Assembly: GCF_004027225.2 (NCBI RefSeq)
Contig: NC_044282.2
Location: 59,575,225-59,639,224, forward strand
Reading direction: 5' to 3'
DNA: 64,000 bases
Source: Strigops habroptila
Lineage: Eukaryota > Chordata > Aves > Psittaciformes > Psittacidae
The position numbers were made by a program, and so were the translations under genes. A model generated the notes under the pieces. That model searched no databases. It was not told the origin of the DNA and worked only from the letters and a program-made list of their open reading frames with translations. Of the stretch, positions 1-14,200 are shown piece after piece (position 1 is the first letter of the stretch; each line of letters begins with the position of its first letter).

Positions 1-847
1 CCAGCAGTGGAACCAGTTGCGTTTGGTTTATTCTTAGGCCAACCCCAATGTCTCAGCTGCATATAGCCAATGATTATAGGAACCCAAGGGAAGTAAGTTA
101 ACCCTATCCTGCTCAGTAGTCTCCATTGTTTACTTATTAGCTGGAACTGGACTGGCAACATGGTCAGAAGAAAAAGTACATTTGAAGGAATTCTCAAACA
201 AAAAAGTATTGCCAAAGCAGAAACAGTTTAAAGATGATAACTTGAACAGAGCAGACAGAGCCAGTACCTGCTAGTACCGGGGCCCACTGGCAGACCCAAA
301 CAAGGGGATGGACCAGTTCCAGGGTCCCACTAAGGAGTCTTCTCAAGAGCAAGACAGGGCAGGGCTGAAGGGTCAACTACAACATGGGCCAATGACTCAA
401 CTAGAAGGCAGGACTACACATGGGACTGAAGACTAGTATTCAGAACGAGACTACAGGCCCAAAGCTGAGGTTAAATAGGGCTCCTGGACCATGAGTAGGT
501 GTGGATGGGGGTCTTGGGTGACACTGATCAAGGTCGTTAAAGCTTATAGTTGCTCTCAGGGCCCTGACATTTTTACTCCAAACATCACTCAAACTTTCTA
601 AATCATAATGAGCAAAAAAAAGAGTATTCATCTCTGTCATAATGTATACATTTTATGTTCCATTCCTAAGGAAATGCTTTATACAGGAAAAACTCAACAA
701 AATGTCTGGTTTGCAGATCCAAAGGACTTTTTACCAAGTCACAGATTAGGTAAGACACTGCATAGAGAACCATCCTCCTGGTGGTGCTGAAACGTGAAAA
801 GAAAGAGGAAAGCTGCTGAAGAACACTGACCTTAATAGGCCAAGTTG
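1..847. other. Intergenic, no gene seen
   Basis: No splice-framed or conserved coding segment was recognised on either strand. The open frames here are short, overlap each other in several frames and resemble nothing known. The block ends where a CR1 copy begins. Confidence 0.5.
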
Positions 848-976
848 GATGTCCAAGGCCAGGTTGAGCACCCTGGTCTAGTGGAAGGTGTCCCTGCCCA
901 CGGCAGGGGGGTTGGAACTAGATGAGCTTTAAGGTCCCTTCCAACCCAAACCATTCTATGATTCTATGAATCTATG
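848..976 (+). mobile_element. CR1 non-LTR retrotransposon, 3' end fragment
   Basis: A 5'-truncated CR1 copy in plus orientation. It carries the family phrases 'ctagtggaaggtgtccctgc' and 'ttaaggtcccttccaaccc', and ends with the tandem octamer tail 'attctatgattctatga' near 975. Only the last 130 or so bases of the element are present, as is usual for avian CR1 copies truncated during target-primed reverse transcription. Confidence 0.95.
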
Positions 977-3900
977 AATAGCCAGAAACACAGGCCACAA
1001 ATCAGGAAAGGAATAGCCAAATTACACAGAAGCCTTGTTATATGAAGTGTAAATACTCTCTCACTACAAGCTGGTGACCGTGTTTTAGTATGATTACCCA
1101 CCAAAGAGGAAAGCAATACAGTTTGATGAATGAATAAATGTTTGTATGTGCTTGCAAGCAATCTTTCTCCTGCTGAAGGAAAGTTCTGCTCAAAAACATC
1201 GCTCAAGCCGTCTGGTTTTGTTTGTTTGCTATTACTCATTTGAAGGTTTCATATTTTAGGCGTGTGAGTAGAAACAGCCTTACGGACAGGGTCAGCTTTG
1301 GGAATCTGAGACAAACATTCGGTCATTGCAACCAGAAAGCATACATAGCAGGAGGTGTCAGCAGTAGCATTTTGTCACTAGGTGGAAGTATAGAGCCGTT
1401 GATGACCTGCCAACCACTCGAAACACTACTGAAAGGTGGCCAAGCTCTCACTGCTCCCTCTGACAGATCCAGGACCGATTTCTGTTAACTCTTCGTGCTT
1501 GAGGGAAAAGCCATGATCCCCTGTGTGGTTCTGGCCCACACCAGCTCACATTAGCCCAAACATTTCCCAGGCATGGTTCAGGAGTCAGCATGGCCCGCGC
1601 CTGGTCCCGATGGGCAGTATGGACATCGTGACTGAGTTTTTTGAGGCTGTTTTTGAGTTTAATAGCATGGGCTGCTTGTAGCATGAAAGGGGCCCTGCAA
1701 GGCTGGCTTGCTAGTAGACATGTAGCCTGGAAGACTTTGCAGGCTAGACTGTCCCGCAGGGGCAGCCCCTGCGCTGTCCATGCTACTCTGTGCAGAGCTC
1801 TTGCAGCTGCTCTTTCTTTCTATTAATACTTCACTTTTGCGTATTGACACAAATTTCCTAGCAACCAAGGTCACAAGAGAAGGTGTTAAGAAGCTGGACT
1901 GATTAATAATAAATCCTAGGGTTTGATGTCTTTTTTCTTGAGAGGCTCATTAGACACCAGCAGGCAGGGTGCTGAGCTGGGATACCCAAGGAAACCCCTC
2001 TCTGATTGCATTTCCTTCTTTGAACCCCAGACTTCCTTATCCTGGCCCTCGGCATCCAGCTGGTGAAGCTACCTATGGGAAGGTGAGTTGAGACGAAGTG
2101 CAGTAATGCTAAGCGGGGATCTGGCCTCTATCAGCCATGCTCAAAGTTGTTCCCTGGGGGTTCACAGGGGTTGGGTTTCTTTAGTTGTAATCAGGATCTC
2201 ATGGTCTCCGTAGACCAGGTAAATACCTGTCAGCGTTATCAAGTGCCACCATGCAGGGTGGACTGCACCCACTGCCTCCTCACTTTCTACAGCCCTGAGC
2301 ATCCTTCAAATGGGACCAGAATCTCAGCCTTAAATCTCTGTCCTCAACAATCCACTGTGTTCATTCCTGGGTTTACTGGAACAGCCTGTGCTGCCCATTG
2401 TGCCCTTCCCATCGTGGTCCTAGCCACAGGAGTAGGGCTGATATAAACTGGCTTGAGATTTTACGTGTGTCTTGTATTGTAAAATACAAGTCCCATCTTT
2501 CCTTCTGAGTTTCAATGCGCTTAAGTCACAAAACAGTTATGTCTGGAAGCTCACAAGTAGAGCAAGAAGAACAGTCAGCCAGGGATGGGCAGAGATTTCA
2601 AAAGCAGTGTCTGGTTTTGGCATGTTCAGTTCCTTGTTGAACACCTTAGCACAGAAATCAGAGTATGAGAAAGCCAATACAGCTAGTTCATGAACATTTC
2701 CCAAATCAGGAGAAGAAAGAGCCCCTGGTAGGTCAGGAATGGCACTCAGATCTCCTTGTCATTACTCTGGTGTTTTAGGCACCAGGCCATAATCTCCCCA
2801 GCTGTGCCACTCCCTTGTCTGCCATGATTTACACAAGGTGGGGTGGTGAAGGCAGAGATCTTAACATGAATACTGCATGAGCTGATCTAGGGAAGGTAAT
2901 AAGAATTTTACAGAAGGGGATTAAAAGTCAGCTAAGAAGCTGAAAAGCAGAAAGTATCCTTTGTATTTATCAGGCAGTACCAATATATTCACATTTCCCC
3001 TTATTCCTGCTCCCTCATACAAAAGCTTCTTTAGTGCTTTACACTAAAAAAAAAAAAAAATAAAATTTCATTTTCTGAAAATCTTAACATTCTTTTTTTT
3101 TTTATTTTAAAACTCTTTATTAGCACTACTTCTGCTTACATTTGCAGCCTGTAACTGAGCTGCCTGACTCGCCAAATTCATTTTTTTAACTGGTTTGCAG
3201 CAGACTCAACTCTTTCCTTTGAGAGGAAAAATGTTGGTGCTTCCAGGAGCCTTTCTGCGTGTCTTTACAGGGTCACTTTTCAGCATGATGAAACTCTGTT
3301 GAAGTTGTTCCCATAGCTACTCTCGCTGCATTTTAAACAGGCGATGAACTTCTTTAAATACTAAATTTATTGCCAGTGCAGCTGCTTTAATGACAGGTTT
3401 GAGGCTTCTTTGGTTTCAAGGTTGAGTGTGTTTCGGCTCGTGTACCCTGTGGTTGCACGGGTTGCGGAAGGGATGCGAGTCACCCGGCCGCCTGCCCACA
3501 GCTGATGCTGGAGCCTGGGGATGCACAAGGCAATGGAGTAAGGAGAAACCAGCATCTTGCAGGGGATTTGTCTGCTGCAGCTTTGGTCTTCTCACCACCA
3601 TGTAGAGGATGCTTGCCTGCTCCTGTGGGATCTGTGAAGCACACGGGATGGCCAGGGAAAACAGAGGTTGAGGCTGGCTTCCACACAGATCATGGCATGG
3701 GAATCCTCTCAAATGAAAAACAGCCAAAAGAGAAAAAAAATGCAACTTCAAAGAAAGCACTACCTGAGTCTGTACTTTGAAAAAACATCCTGGTTATTGA
3801 GGTCTTCACAGAGATTTTCCTCTGTCAGGCTGCTCACAGACACCATCTCATTCACACTTCCCATCAAGCAGGGCTCAGTTTCAGTTTGATGGACCATCAC

Positions 3901-6900
3901 TCCTTCAACCTCTGTGTTACAGGGCTTTTTTTATCATGCTAACAATAGTATCCAAGAAAGGCTACAGCTCTTTTGTGTTGGTTCTCTCTAACCACACAAT
4001 ACCAGAGAGTGTCTGGCCTATAAAAGCTTTCCATTTAAAGAGGGGCACAGAAACACAATCCCACATGACTGTGGGAAAAAGATGCCCGCTGCAGACTTTG
4101 CAAACTATGTGATAACATCCCCACAAGAGAACTGCACAGGTTGGACCGCAGCCCCCAGAGGCAGCATTGCTGGTTGAAATCAAGAGGTGTCGCTTTGATG
4201 GAGGAAATATCCCAGGGAAGTTCAGGCAGGCACTAGTGCAGACCGAAGCCATGGCATTTGCTTAAATAAACAGCTGGTAGTGGATTGGGTTTCTGAATCA
4301 AACTGCAACCCAGCACCTACTGAGATTCATCCGTCATTAGCCTTTCATTCGGAAACTTGTTCTTGGCCTCGTCCCCAGTTCTCAGAGGAGTTATTCAGGC
4401 AAATAGCAACCCCGCCTCTATGTCCAGAAGTCTCTTTTCTTCTGCCTGCCCCTACCCTTGTGGCAAGGCGAATGCCCACTTGTTTCTCGTTTTAATACAA
4501 AATTCCTTCTGTTCAATGAGTTTTCATTTTAGAGGCTGCCACTGCCCATCCCCTCCATCCCTGCTACCCATGTCTAAGCAGGGGGAACAGGTGGGACAGC
4601 TGACCCTGGTGAATGAAAGGAGAGTACAGTTTCGCTCCCTTCACCCCTTTCTCACAGCCTGCCACTGCTGTCAGTGATCCCCGAGATCCCGGGGGGCTGG
4701 GGATTTGGGTGTATTAGTCACATGAAAGAAAAGAGCCTGCAGCAGGCTGCTCCTGGGCTTTGCTTCACCTCCAGGCGAGGGGATGGCTTGCCACTGTATT
4801 CTTCAGGGCTGGAATCAAGTGACACTTGTTTTGGGTTTGGTTTTTTTATTTGCACAAATTGGTTTCTATGTAAAATGTGCCACAGCCGTGATGATTAAAA
4901 ATAAATAGATAAATAAAAAGAACAACTGACAATGATTCCAGTTGTACAGGGAAATGTGTAAGGACACCCACTTGATAGAAAATAATCTGTCAACAGATTT
5001 TCGGGTTGGGATTTGGTCTCATTCACACTGTGGGAAGCTCCACAACCTGTCATCACACAGCGGGCTCAAACAGGGTATTAATGGTCTCTCTCAGTCCTAA
5101 CTCTATTAATCCGATGTCACACACAACAAACTCCCAGGCATACTCCTGTAAGGTGGACTCATGTGAATATACTGGTCATTGAGCTGCATCCTAGGGATAT
5201 TATCCTTCTCTCAGAAGTAAAAGCCTCAAACTCATGAAGATGCACAGATGAACACCAAACCTATTACACCACAAGAAAGCAATGCAGGTACCTAAATAAC
5301 CTTAAGTCTGCTTTGTATTGCCAATGTCAAAAATCAAGTCTCACCATAGGCTTGATCAGCCTTGTTTTTTATGGACTCACTGACTGCCTGCCCTAATACC
5401 AGCAGGCAGGAGAAGTATTTCCACCACTCTCAGCTATCTCTGGTTGCTGGGTGTCACAGAGCTAAATGACAGCAGTTACACTGCAAGCAAACAGTTTTAC
5501 ACTCCATCCAGCAAGAGCAAAGGCTTTTCTCAAGTATTTCAGATGCTTGCACACACAACGAGTTCTGCTTATGTATCGCCATAGCCATTCCCATAACTGT
5601 CTTCAGGCAGAAATATAGGTCCCTGAAAGCAGAGGGAAGGATTTAGTCCCACCAGGCTGGGACAATAACATGCCTATGTGGATGAAACGCTAAAGATAAA
5701 ACACACTTGACTGTTAGCAAACTATCTTGACCATTGGTACAACTACGGGACAGATGTGGTAACTGCGTATTGCTTTTCTCTTAAGGTGCCAGTGATGTTT
5801 CAGGGTTCAGTTCGGACCTCTGGTGTGTTGGCCACGCCTACTATTGTTACTGCTATGAATCTTAATTTGTTTTCTTACAACAACTTCTCCCATATTTCCA
5901 TCTGGTTTTCAACTTATGTTCATAGAGTCTTCATAAACTGCCTGAATCCAACAAGAAACCACTTTCTACCAGGTCTTAAAAAAATTCCTTTTGTTAAACC
6001 ACAGCAAGATTTTTTCCCCCCAGATTTTCAGTACTACCAGAGACCTGAATAACTGGTTATTCACACAGCTCTAATCAAGGTATCCTTGTGCCTGCTGCTG
6101 CACAGAACCATTGACCCAACCACGAAGCAAAAAATAGAAAGAGAAGGACAAAAGCACACAGGTGGAATGAGGAAGGTAGACTTGATTACAGCCTGCTCAT
6201 TTAAGTGCGTGTGTTAATGTTTTAATTTAGAAGGTGTGCACTGGTTAAAATGCAAACTGAATGAATATTCAACCCCCAAAAGCAAGATGATCCCCTTATT
6301 TTTAGGGACGGGGCTAATTCAGCCCAGTCAGATGCATTTAATACAATGCTTTCCAGCACCATTGTGCACATACAGGGGGAAGGGCCATTAATAAAAGTGC
6401 CAGTGTTCCTGCTGTCAGCCCTTTACCCACCTGTTCCTCTTATAGCCCAAACGTGTCCACCTCTGACCCCACTGCAGGACCAGGCACTTGTGAGGCTGTA
6501 CCACCACCCCTCACTCCCCTGCTCCCCACGGCAGCTGTGTAAACCTCAAGGGCAACAGCTGGGGTCCAGGGACGATGCTGGGTGGAAGTACAGCAAAGGG
6601 CATCTGTGAGGGCTCCAAATCACCACCCTGATGGTGGGGACTCTGTTTATCTAAGTTGCAGAAAGTCTGGTGCTACCCCAGTTTGAACCCCATGCCCATA
6701 AATCCAGCTCAATTAGCTCTCACAAGGAGTTCTTGCCACAAGGTGCTAATTTGGTAATTGGCTGCCCTTAGGGACTCCAAGTTGGGTTAGGGATCTGCTC
6801 GGCGGTGTTCCAGTCACAAAGGGTTTCCAAGGAACCCTGGCCGCTTGTTGTTTGCAGCCACAAGGATGGTGAGGGGAGAAAAGGATAAGATAAACTCTTC

Positions 6901-9900
6901 TCTTGAGTGCTGGATGAAGCCCTGAAATTAACTGGAAATTGCAGTAAGGATTTTTCCATCTTATGGCAGTCAGGGGCAGTAAATTCTACATCTTGAGTTC
7001 AGAAAGACAAAGATGCACAGGTTGATGCAACCCATGTGTGTGCCTGCTTGTCTGCAGGCTATTTTCCAAAAGCCTGACATGGAATTGGGCCTTGATGAGA
7101 TCCTCCTTAATTGCTTAATTGTAAAAACACCAATGGGATAAGATCAAAACACTACCCTAAGGCATCACTTTCTTCTACCCGGTCTAATGACATGCCAGAA
7201 CTCAACAATGCTTCTCCAGGATCCTTTTTGCTGTCTTGAAGGCAGATGGAGCTGTCCTGCATGGAAAGATGACCTTGTATTGAGGAAAGGTGGCAGGAAT
7301 CCACAGTTCCTATTCTAATGCCAATAAATAAAGATACTCACAAGCTGTCCAACTAGGCAGGTTATTGGGACAGTGGCTTGGCAATAGCTAGAAAAGCAGT
7401 CCTGCTGCTGCAATGGGTCCTTGGCCATGCATCAAGGCATCCTCCTTGGTGCTCCTGACCTTCATCAGGTAAGAGGAGCAAAGAAATGAAGACCATGGCC
7501 TTCTCAGCAGTCTTACCTGCCCCACCTTTACTACTGAATGGCCTCAGAAATTTCTCTCCCCTCTTCATAGCTTTCAGAAAGTATCTGAAGATCTAAAGTG
7601 GCAGCTCCTTAACTAAGACTGGATGTCCTAAAAGGTGGATCTACCTGGAACCCAGGTTCATTTGCCAGCTTCATCCTAGACTTACAGGGGACCCTGGGTA
7701 ATTCATTCAAGGTCTTCAGGTCTTCACTTAAGGTCTTCTTATCTATCAGTAAGGGAAAGAGCAGGAATAAGATGACATCTTGGATCCTCAGACAACAAGT
7801 TTGTGAAGAGAAGAAATGTCTCATTAGCCATTTTACTCTCAATAGTCCAACACCAAATGCAGATAACATCCTTGTTGTGTTCTACATCATCATCATCATT
7901 ATTATTATCCAGTTCCTTCACCACATCTGTGCCCACAGCTGGACAGCACTATGCTGTTTGCATAACTCATTGTCATCTTCATATATTTGAACCTAGATTT
8001 CACAGGAACTAAATGGGCCAAAAGGCATCATAATGGGATATAAACCTGATGAAGTAGGGAATAAGAATTCATATCCCTTAGACTGAGGAATCCTTAATAC
8101 AGAAAACAAGGAGCTCTTGACACATGAGTTACTGGAATTGCTGAGGACTTCTGTAGTCTTTGTTCTGTTCAAAACCACTCAGTGAAGCTCTACTCAGATG
8201 CTTTCAAACCAAACATGTTGCCAAACAGAACTCAGCAACAGCCAGTTCAGAAAACATCAAGGTTCAGGAGCTTTTGTTAGGAGATTCATTGAATATTTGG
8301 TGCAAACCAGGCTACTTCTTGGCCTTTTTCTTGAGATTATTGTCTCTTCCCATGCTTGTTGTCCCTTAGTAATGGTGCAAGGGACTGCTGGAGTTGAAGC
8401 TCCCATTGCTACAATCCAACTTATGATATCTGTTGGCAGTCACTATATCAGGCCAACTTTGAAGAGGTCAGCAGCCTGATCTTCCCATCAACTAACCCAG
8501 AAAGCATACTTAAAATCAAGCAGAGGCTTTGAGACTGGATGTCTCCCAAGGGGAGAGGACTTAATTTCTGCATCTGGGCCATAAGCATTCCAGGTTCAAA
8601 CAGCCTTTTCCATTCTGGAGTCTATGCCAACTTTCCACCTCCTTTCCCCATCACCTACTCCCGCAGGCAGCGTGCAGGCACGCTCCCCCACCCAAACCCT
8701 CTCCTGCTCAATCAGCTGTCACTGGCCCCACATTCCTACAGGACTCCTAGAATTGGCAGCTCTGGACATATGCTCTTTTCCACCCCCACAAATATGCAAG
8801 CAGGTGTGAGGCACCACAACTTTCCTTGTTCCTAGCCACTTCTACCCGGGCAGTGTGAATGAAGGCACAGCCAGAGGGGCAGATGATCTGTTCCCCTTCA
8901 TCCTCTTTGCATCCCTCCAGGGAATGTACAGAAATAAAAATCAATCATCTCTTCACCATCATTGAAGCACCCAGAAAAGATGAATCTTATGTCTCGGAAT
9001 ACATAGTTCCTCTCTAACTCACTCTAACAGGAACTTTACACCAATGGTGAAAATGAGAAAATCCATGGCTCTTGCTGCATGGCAGCATTCAGTTAGGAAG
9101 GAGTATCTGGAGCATGTGCTACCTAGGTCAATAAAGCTACTGAATACTGTGTAAAATAAATGGCATCTGTGTTGCTCTCACACCAAAAGGACCCTCAATG
9201 AAGGGATTTTGGGAAAAAAAAAACCCAAAACATACTCAAACATTTGCTAGTGAAGACCAAGAGAGAAAAAAAATCCAAGTTTTTCACTAGTCATGAAAAA
9301 GCAACCGCTGCTCATTGCTTTCATCCAACCAGCCAAGTTATAAGGTGATGATAGTTACTACAGGGTTACAAAGGCAAAGAAAAATAAAGTGGCAACACAA
9401 AATTACCCTATTCACATCAGCCAGGAATACCAGAACTACCATAACAAAATGCCAGGAGGTCCAGGTTTTAGATGTCCATCATCAGCTCAGAGAGGATCAG
9501 GCTGAGCCCCCTCCCCAGTGCTGTCATCCAGCCTCTGCAGCAGGGATGCTGTCCCCTCCTGTGCAGGAGAAACCCAGGTGTGACTCTGCTCAGTTTATCA
9601 GACCAAGCACAGCCACACCACGGACCATTTTCATTTGGGGTCTAAGCATCTGTTCATTTACCTGCCACAGCAGAAGCTGACATCACTACAACTTTTTATC
9701 TCACATAGCTTGTACTTGTCTTACCATGCCAGCTCCTCCACCTGAACACACTTGTAAAAAGCTCCAATATTTGTAAACCCTTTCACTGATCAGATTCGCA
9801 CTGCCAATCACCTATCACTGAATAAATGTCCTATACTGGGAGGACTGGGAGGAGAACTGAGAGGAGAACTCTGGAGAACAGGTCTTTGGCCATTAAAGAA

Positions 9901-11034
9901 ACAATTAGGTGCAATCCTCTATATAGGTTTAGGAAGGTATTTTGCATTAATTATACAAAATGCTTTTCTATACTGACAGTTACACTTTTCTAATTCCTAC
10001 TGAGATGGGTTACCTTACACAGAAATTATTTTCTTCTTGGTTAACATTAAGTGGTTCAAATGCTACAAGAGGAACAGTTCTCTGGCAAGTTTACAGTTAT
10101 CCATTGTACCAATTACTTTAGGAATGATAATCAGCATGGAGCACTGTAGGGGACTGGTTTTATCCACATCCCAATGAGTCTTGTAAGTATTGAATAAAAA
10201 TAAAATAAAAATTAGGTGAATGTAGTTTGGGCAGTTCATACCCTATAGATTATTACCTATTATGCAAAAAAACCTTAAACTTCAGCACATTCAACTTTTT
10301 TCTCTCAAACAAGTGGTATTTTAATTAAAAAATAAATAAAAGAAGCCCATCCATTTTGTACTGAAAGATTCAGCTCACAAGCATGTGCAATGGACGAAGG
10401 TGGTGGGTTTAGAGGGACAACCACCTTTCTTTCCATAAGGAATGGGCTAATACCTTTTACAAAATTCAGGCCATCCAGTGCTAATCTCGTGACTGCGTGG
10501 GACCATGTGGGGTCTCTGAGCTAAACTGCTGCTTTTGGTATTGTTATAAGGTGTATCGGCAGCTCTAAATAGAAAACATCCAGTTTTTACATCTTCCACA
10601 TGGCCACGAAGCCACAAGCCCAGCTTGCACCCAGCTAGTATATACATTGTGCCATCCCCGCACTGCCTGCACGTGCCAGCATGATCCAGTGACACCAAAC
10701 ACAACTCTTCGTGTCAGCTTGCTGCCAGGCATCTACCCAGAGTGTTACAAGACAGCATCAGCCCCAGCAATCAAAACATAATCTTTTACAGCTGGTAAAC
10801 TGAGGCATGAGGATCCCCTCTTCCTGTTATGTCCTCTTCCCTGCAACCTCATATTGCTGCCATGCACAAGATGCATTGTTGTTCCTTTTCCTTCTTTTCC
10901 AAGGTGACCTTGCACCTTGCACCCATGCTCCCATCAAGCTGATACGGCACAAGTTTAGGAGAGAGGGAGGGCAGAGTGATGTTGTTTCCAGCACCCTGAT
11001 AAGATCATCACACTTTTCCAGCTGTGCTGCCCAG
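977..11034. other. Intergenic, no gene seen; simple repeats only
   Basis: About 10 kb without a recognisable exon or RNA gene. It holds A- and T-rich runs near 3046-3113, a short ATC/ATT trinucleotide run near 7886-7909 and a small imperfect duplication (aggactggg/aggagaact) near 9838-9877. The plus-strand frames of 90-120 codons have overlapping frames on the other strand, ordinary composition and no family resemblance. By synteny with mammals this side faces PKHD1, but no PKHD1 exon was identified. Confidence 0.45.
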
Positions 11035-11260
11035 GAACAAGTTGCCCAGCTCTCTCAGCCTGTCTCTACAGCAGAGCTGCTCCAGCCCTCAGAGCATCTT
11101 CATGGCCTCCTCTGGACATGCTCCAGCAGGTCCATGTCCTTATGTTGTTGCCCCAGAGCTGGATGCAGGACTGCGGGGGGGGGGTTCACCCGAGCAGAGG
11201 GGGAGAATCCCCTCCCTCGACCTGCTGGTCACGCTGCTGTTGATGCAGCCCAGGATGCTG
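11035..11260 (-). mobile_element. CR1 fragment, minus orientation, internal part
   Basis: The plus strand reads like the complement of the CR1 3' region: 'ctctcagcctgtct', 'gagctgctccagccctc', 'catggcctcctctggac', 'cagagctggatgcagga', 'tccctcgacctgctgg', 'gatgcagcccaggatg'. The octamer tail is missing on the left, so both ends of the element are lost. A G-run of ten bases near 11175 interrupts it. Confidence 0.88.
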
Positions 11261-14200
11261 AGTGCAAGCGAAAGCCAGCGCGAGGGGCTTGGCTACACTG
11301 CAAAAATGAGGTGCTCAGATTTGTTCTCTCATTTCTTTCCATCCCACTTCTGCCCTGTTTGACCAAAGATGGTTTTTGTAGCAGCTCCGAGGCAGAGGGT
11401 GACACCCACGTGCACAGCACCCTTCCTGCTCTGGTTCACACCATGGGGGGCACCCACCTGTTCTGCAAAGCATGCCAGCTATGAAGGGTGTTCTGGGGGG
11501 GTCACACAGCCCACAGTCTGTGCGCTGCACCCTCCCAGGCTTGAACTCTACTTCAGAGGAGCAAATGAGCATAAGAAAGCACCCTGAGCACCACCCATGT
11601 AGTATCATGGATAAGCAACACTGAGAACACATTGAATTGAATGGCAGGAGCTTTTGGGTTTTAGGTAATTTATTCATATTGCTTGTGTGGGAGGGGAAAT
11701 GCTCCTTCCCAAGCTATTACCTTTCACAAACTGATCAAACAGGCATTTCTTCCCTACTATCTCAAACATTTTGAGCACTAGAAAAACGTTTAAAGACAAA
11801 AATATCCTTTTCAAGTTGCACAGTTATCTGTGATTGTGAATTCCATTAAAACTCCCAAACAGGTTACATCCTTTTCTAAAATTAAAATTGTTGTTTACAT
11901 GGAGCAAGGGGCCAAGGTTCTACTGGATACAATAGGACCAGTACTATGCATCTCCCTAAGTGACTTATGTTAGATTTACAGTTTTTTCCCATTTTCCCCT
12001 TTTTTAATTTTTTTTTCTTTTTTCTTACATTGGAATTTGGAAGCATCCTCAATTTGCTCAGAGTAAAAGCAGCAAATTGAAAAGTAAACTGATTACTCTG
12101 TTTCTTACTGGATTCCTACAAGGCCTAAACCAAAATGCCCTTTAAAAGTATGTACTATATTCTGCTATAACATCAATGTTTAGCGTCATTTTCTTCTGTG
12201 GGGAAAAACACATTTGAATTGCACTCAGCTTTTTTAGCAGGTAAACTTTTCCATGTTAAAAGCAGAGTGACCATATAACCCTGCAGCCACTTCCAGAGGT
12301 TTGAGCACTCACCTAGGATAAATAAAGTAGTAAGATGAGGACAAAAACCAGGGAGAAGACTCTGTGGTGAAAGACAGCTGTAATAAGACTGTCCTGAAGT
12401 AAATGAAACAGGACCAGGCAATGCTGCTGGGTGCAGGAACTTGATCATCCTCACTGCAGGAACATCCTCAGCATGGTTTTGGCTGAGACAAACTCATCCC
12501 ACTCTCTTCCATCATTTTCCAGGCACATTTCAGGAGTTTGCACAGGATAACATACATTCTGACAGGCAGTGAGATGCAGAAGCCCTGGTTTGGAGCTTAA
12601 AAGGCTTTAATAACATCAAGGAGGGCCCTTTGGCATCAAGGTCATGGAACAGTGCCAATCATATTTAATTTACTAGTTAAGGCACAGAGTAAAGGGCATG
12701 ATTTCTTAAGTACTTGTTGTGACATAAATTGCTTCCAAGAACTTGACCATGTCATCCTGTGCCTCAGTTTCCCAAACATAAACAACATTTTGATAGCACT
12801 GCCCTCTCCCAGGGTAGAGTGAGGACCTAAGAGACACTCTGAGACACTCAGACACCCTGTTAATATTATCTGCAGGACAACAGACTGATCAAAACCTCTC
12901 TGTAAACATCCACCCATACACATGGATTCATTTCCAGTCTCCTAGGGAAGTTATTTTCTGAAGAGCTCTTATGGAGAAGAGAAGGCAACTATGGTTATTA
13001 GCATACTTCTAAAGACACCAGGTTGGGGAGGACCTAGGTTATGGTTTGTATTCCTGTCTGTACCAGTGTGACCTGTGGAGCTGGTTGGCCTCAGCCCATT
13101 GTCTAACCCCATGCTTGGAAAAGCCCAGCTCCTCCTGTCCTGCCTGGCCAAAGAGCCCCATCAGGATTGCAGACCAGATCCAGCTCCCTGCAACTCCTCC
13201 TCCTGCAACAGCCATCTGGCCATTCAAATACTAAACTGATGTACCTGCAAGAAATGCCTCTATTCTCTGGAATCTTGGAGGGTTTTTTGATGGGACCAAG
13301 CTGCGGCATCGGAAAAAAGGATAAAGTGAAGAAGTGCCCTCCCAGCACGGGACAGCTGAAGCGATGTCACTCAACATGCCGCTGTCAGCAGGGTGATTGA
13401 GGTGGACAGGAGGGACGGGAATGGCCGCAGGCTGTAAAGGACACAGGCAGGTGGGACGATGGGGCGATGGGGTGGGCTGGCCTGAAGGGCAGGAGATACA
13501 AAAGGGACTGTGACAGCCTGCCAGGGCAAGGACCACGCAGGGATGGCAGGCAAGCATTTTAGGGGCAGAGCAAGGCAGATAGGAAAGATGAGTGTGAGGA
13601 GCCAACGGGCAACTCAATGCCAGGAGGAAGGTTTTTCTGCCCCGAGCAGGATGAAACAGGCATACTGGAGAACAGACTTTAGCAATAGACCTAGCAAGGG
13701 AGTTGAGAGGACACTGATGAAAGGTGGGGGAAATGAGCCCAAGTGGTAGAAAACTGAGTAAGGGGTGGGGAATTTAACATGGTTGTCACTAGGAAGAAGG
13801 AAAAAACAAAGAGAGTGGTATAGGAGAGAGGGGGAGAGGGGGAAATGATCACTTCCCCCTTCACGCTTGTGCACACACAGAGAGGCCAGTAGTATAAGCT
13901 GCTTGAAGTGCTTTTTTAGCCTCAGCTTTTGCTAAGAGACTCTTCGGCACTCTCAGGCACAGGCTGCTTGCTGGACAGCATTGCTGATCACACCAGCTCC
14001 TGCTTCCTTGGGGAAACCTTGAAGGGGAAGAAAACACCCCTCACTGAAGATGCCAGCCTAGATAACAACCCTGGGGTGCTATGAAGCGACAAAGGACCCA
14101 AGAGATGAGGATGAAGAGACAAACTGCTTCTTTGCTGAAGGTAATGTCTGAGATTTACCTTTTTTTTTTCTAATGCAATATCTCCTGCAGTGTGAGAATT

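Noticed and set aside
3416-3780. Overlapping open frames of 60-114 codons on both strands
   Set aside because: GC-richer patch where several frames stay open at once; no splice-consistent or conserved protein sequence.
10807-11484. Plus-strand open frame of 225 codons
   Set aside because: Its middle is the antisense strand of a CR1 fragment (11035-11260), and the flanking parts resemble no protein; other frames overlap it.
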